Assembly: GCA_022452285.1 (NCBI GenBank)
Contig: JAKUNG010000014.1
Coordinates: 53,276-117,275, forward strand
DNA length: 64,000 bases
Direction: 5' to 3'
DNA from: Terriglobia bacterium
GTDB lineage: Bacteria; Acidobacteriota; Terriglobia; Versatilivoradales; Versatilivoraceae
Below the pieces are notes generated by a model that was given only the letters and a program-made list of their open reading frames with translations, searched no databases and was not told the origin of the DNA. Shown here piece after piece: positions 63,547 to 64,000 of this stretch (its first letter is position 1; the number at the start of each line of letters is the position of its first letter). Position numbers and translations under genes: made by a program.

Positions 63547-64000
63547 ATGACAGATTCAAATAATTCTTTATCATTAAAAAACTCTAAAAACAAACTGCAT
63601 CTAATTTTACTCTTTGCTGGAGTAGCTCTTTTAATTGTTTTTCTTCATTTCCGAACAGAGGTAAATCTGAGAGGTGAAATACCCCCTCACTCTGATTCAC
63701 TCGTTTATCAAAATAAGGCGCTCTTTGATATCCATCATTGGCAAAAAGGGGAATTTTCCTGGAGCCAATTTCTTTTTTCAGATGGAGAGAAGACAAATGG
63801 GGGGCAGACAAAATTCATTACTTTACCACCACTTCACAAATGGAGCCTGCAATTAGGCTATTTGGTTTTTGGAATTAATAATTCCTCACCCTACATTATT
63901 TCTGGCCTTTGGCTAGCCCTAGGGGCACTGGGTATTTTCTTAATTGTTTTTCAGCTCACCGCTGATTATAAACTGGCTTTTGCCTCTGGTCTGCTATTAA
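63547..64000 (+). CDS. N-terminal part of a polytopic membrane protein, possibly a GT39/ArnT-type glycosyltransferase (cut by window end)
   Basis: The frame from the ATG at 63547 is open to the end of the window (151 codons). A first membrane helix at about residues 19-34 is followed by a hydrophilic loop (EIPPHSDSLVYQNKALFD) and then by helices from about 100 onward. The layout of one helix, a large first loop with acidic residues, then many helices resembles dolichyl-phosphate-mannose-type (GT-C) glycosyltransferases, where an acidic loop-1 residue is catalytic. The family call is tentative because only the first quarter or so is present. The shorter frames in this stretch on both strands are shadows. 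Confidence 0.6.
   Translation, partial: MTDSNNSLSLKNSKNKLHLILLFAGVALLIVFLHFRTEVNLRGEIPPHSDSLVYQNKALFDIHHWQKGEFSWSQFLFSDGEKTNGGQTKFITLPPLHKWSLQLGYLVFGINNSSPYIISGLWLALGALGIFLIVFQLTADYKLAFASGLLL

Overview
The window looks like a chromosomal stretch from a Gram-negative, low-GC, heterotrophic bacterium, most likely an Acidobacteriota lineage. The outer membrane is shown by an LptD homologue at 36338-38662. The Acidobacteriota assignment is an inference. It rests on an Oar-type TonB-dependent receptor with an N-terminal carboxypeptidase-regulatory-like domain, a large SBBP-repeat protein with a C-terminal region I associate with that phylum, and several exported PQQ-type propellers. The base composition is AT-rich throughout. 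No phage, transposon, CRISPR array or rRNA was found. One tRNA gene, tRNA-Ser(GCT), lies on the minus strand at 12126-12217.

Layout. 1-14.5 kb: a cut-off gene end, an SDR, a DHA2-type MFS exporter, a lipoprotein propeller, a FAD amine oxidase, a sugar epimerase-like TIM barrel, and a minus-strand set of AGCS symporter, SMP-30 lactonase and HpcH aldolase. These are followed by a decayed DUF1501-type gene behind a good promoter, a YIP1 membrane protein, a branched-chain aminotransferase, the tRNA, a second propeller and a glutathione peroxidase. 14.8-19.5 kb: a minus-strand amino-sugar/cell-wall operon (TPR protein, yvcK, glmU, glmS) closed by a terminator that overlaps the glmS stop. 20-30.8 kb: a plus-strand envelope set of degenerate M16 protein, ECF sigma factor, membrane anti-sigma factor, TonB receptor and SBBP protein. 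30.9-34.7 kb: a minus-strand operon of nitrilase-type glutaminase, nadE, rsmI and an aminotransferase. 35-41.2 kb: an RDD protein, lptD, and ilvB-ilvN. 41.3-54.8 kb: a beta-decarboxylating dehydrogenase and a catabolic block with an acid-sugar dehydratase, a sialidase-like lipoprotein, three sodium:solute symporters, a divergent KARI-like protein, a DapA-like lyase/synthase and an M20 peptidase. 55-64 kb: an alpha/beta hydrolase, a tightly coupled lactonase-SDR-M81 operon, a Tat-exported TIM-barrel protein, an overlapping sialidase/BON pair, and the start of a membrane protein cut by the window edge.

The genes suggest a marine or host-associated scavenger of sugar acids, deoxysugars, amino acids and small peptides. 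It has many sodium-coupled importers, several lactonase/dehydratase/aldolase/SDR enzymes of the kind used in non-phosphorylative sugar oxidation, and exported enzymes for glycans. Biosynthesis is represented by branched-chain amino acids, NAD and UDP-GlcNAc.

The least ordinary signals are these. glmU has lost its acetyltransferase half and leaves about 80 bases of recognisable debris before glmS. A DUF1501 C-terminus survives behind a promoter, with a frameshift in a run of four G. A KARI-like protein has substitutions at catalytic and metal-ligand positions. An M16-family protein lacks the HXXEH site. The TonB receptor has no ordinary start codon ahead of its signal peptide. A run of nine G lies inside a symporter gene. 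A spacer of about 11% GC precedes ilvB. I did not find a convincing entirely new multi-gene system. The sigma/anti-sigma/TonB/SBBP block and the sialidase-BON pair are the best candidates for follow-up.
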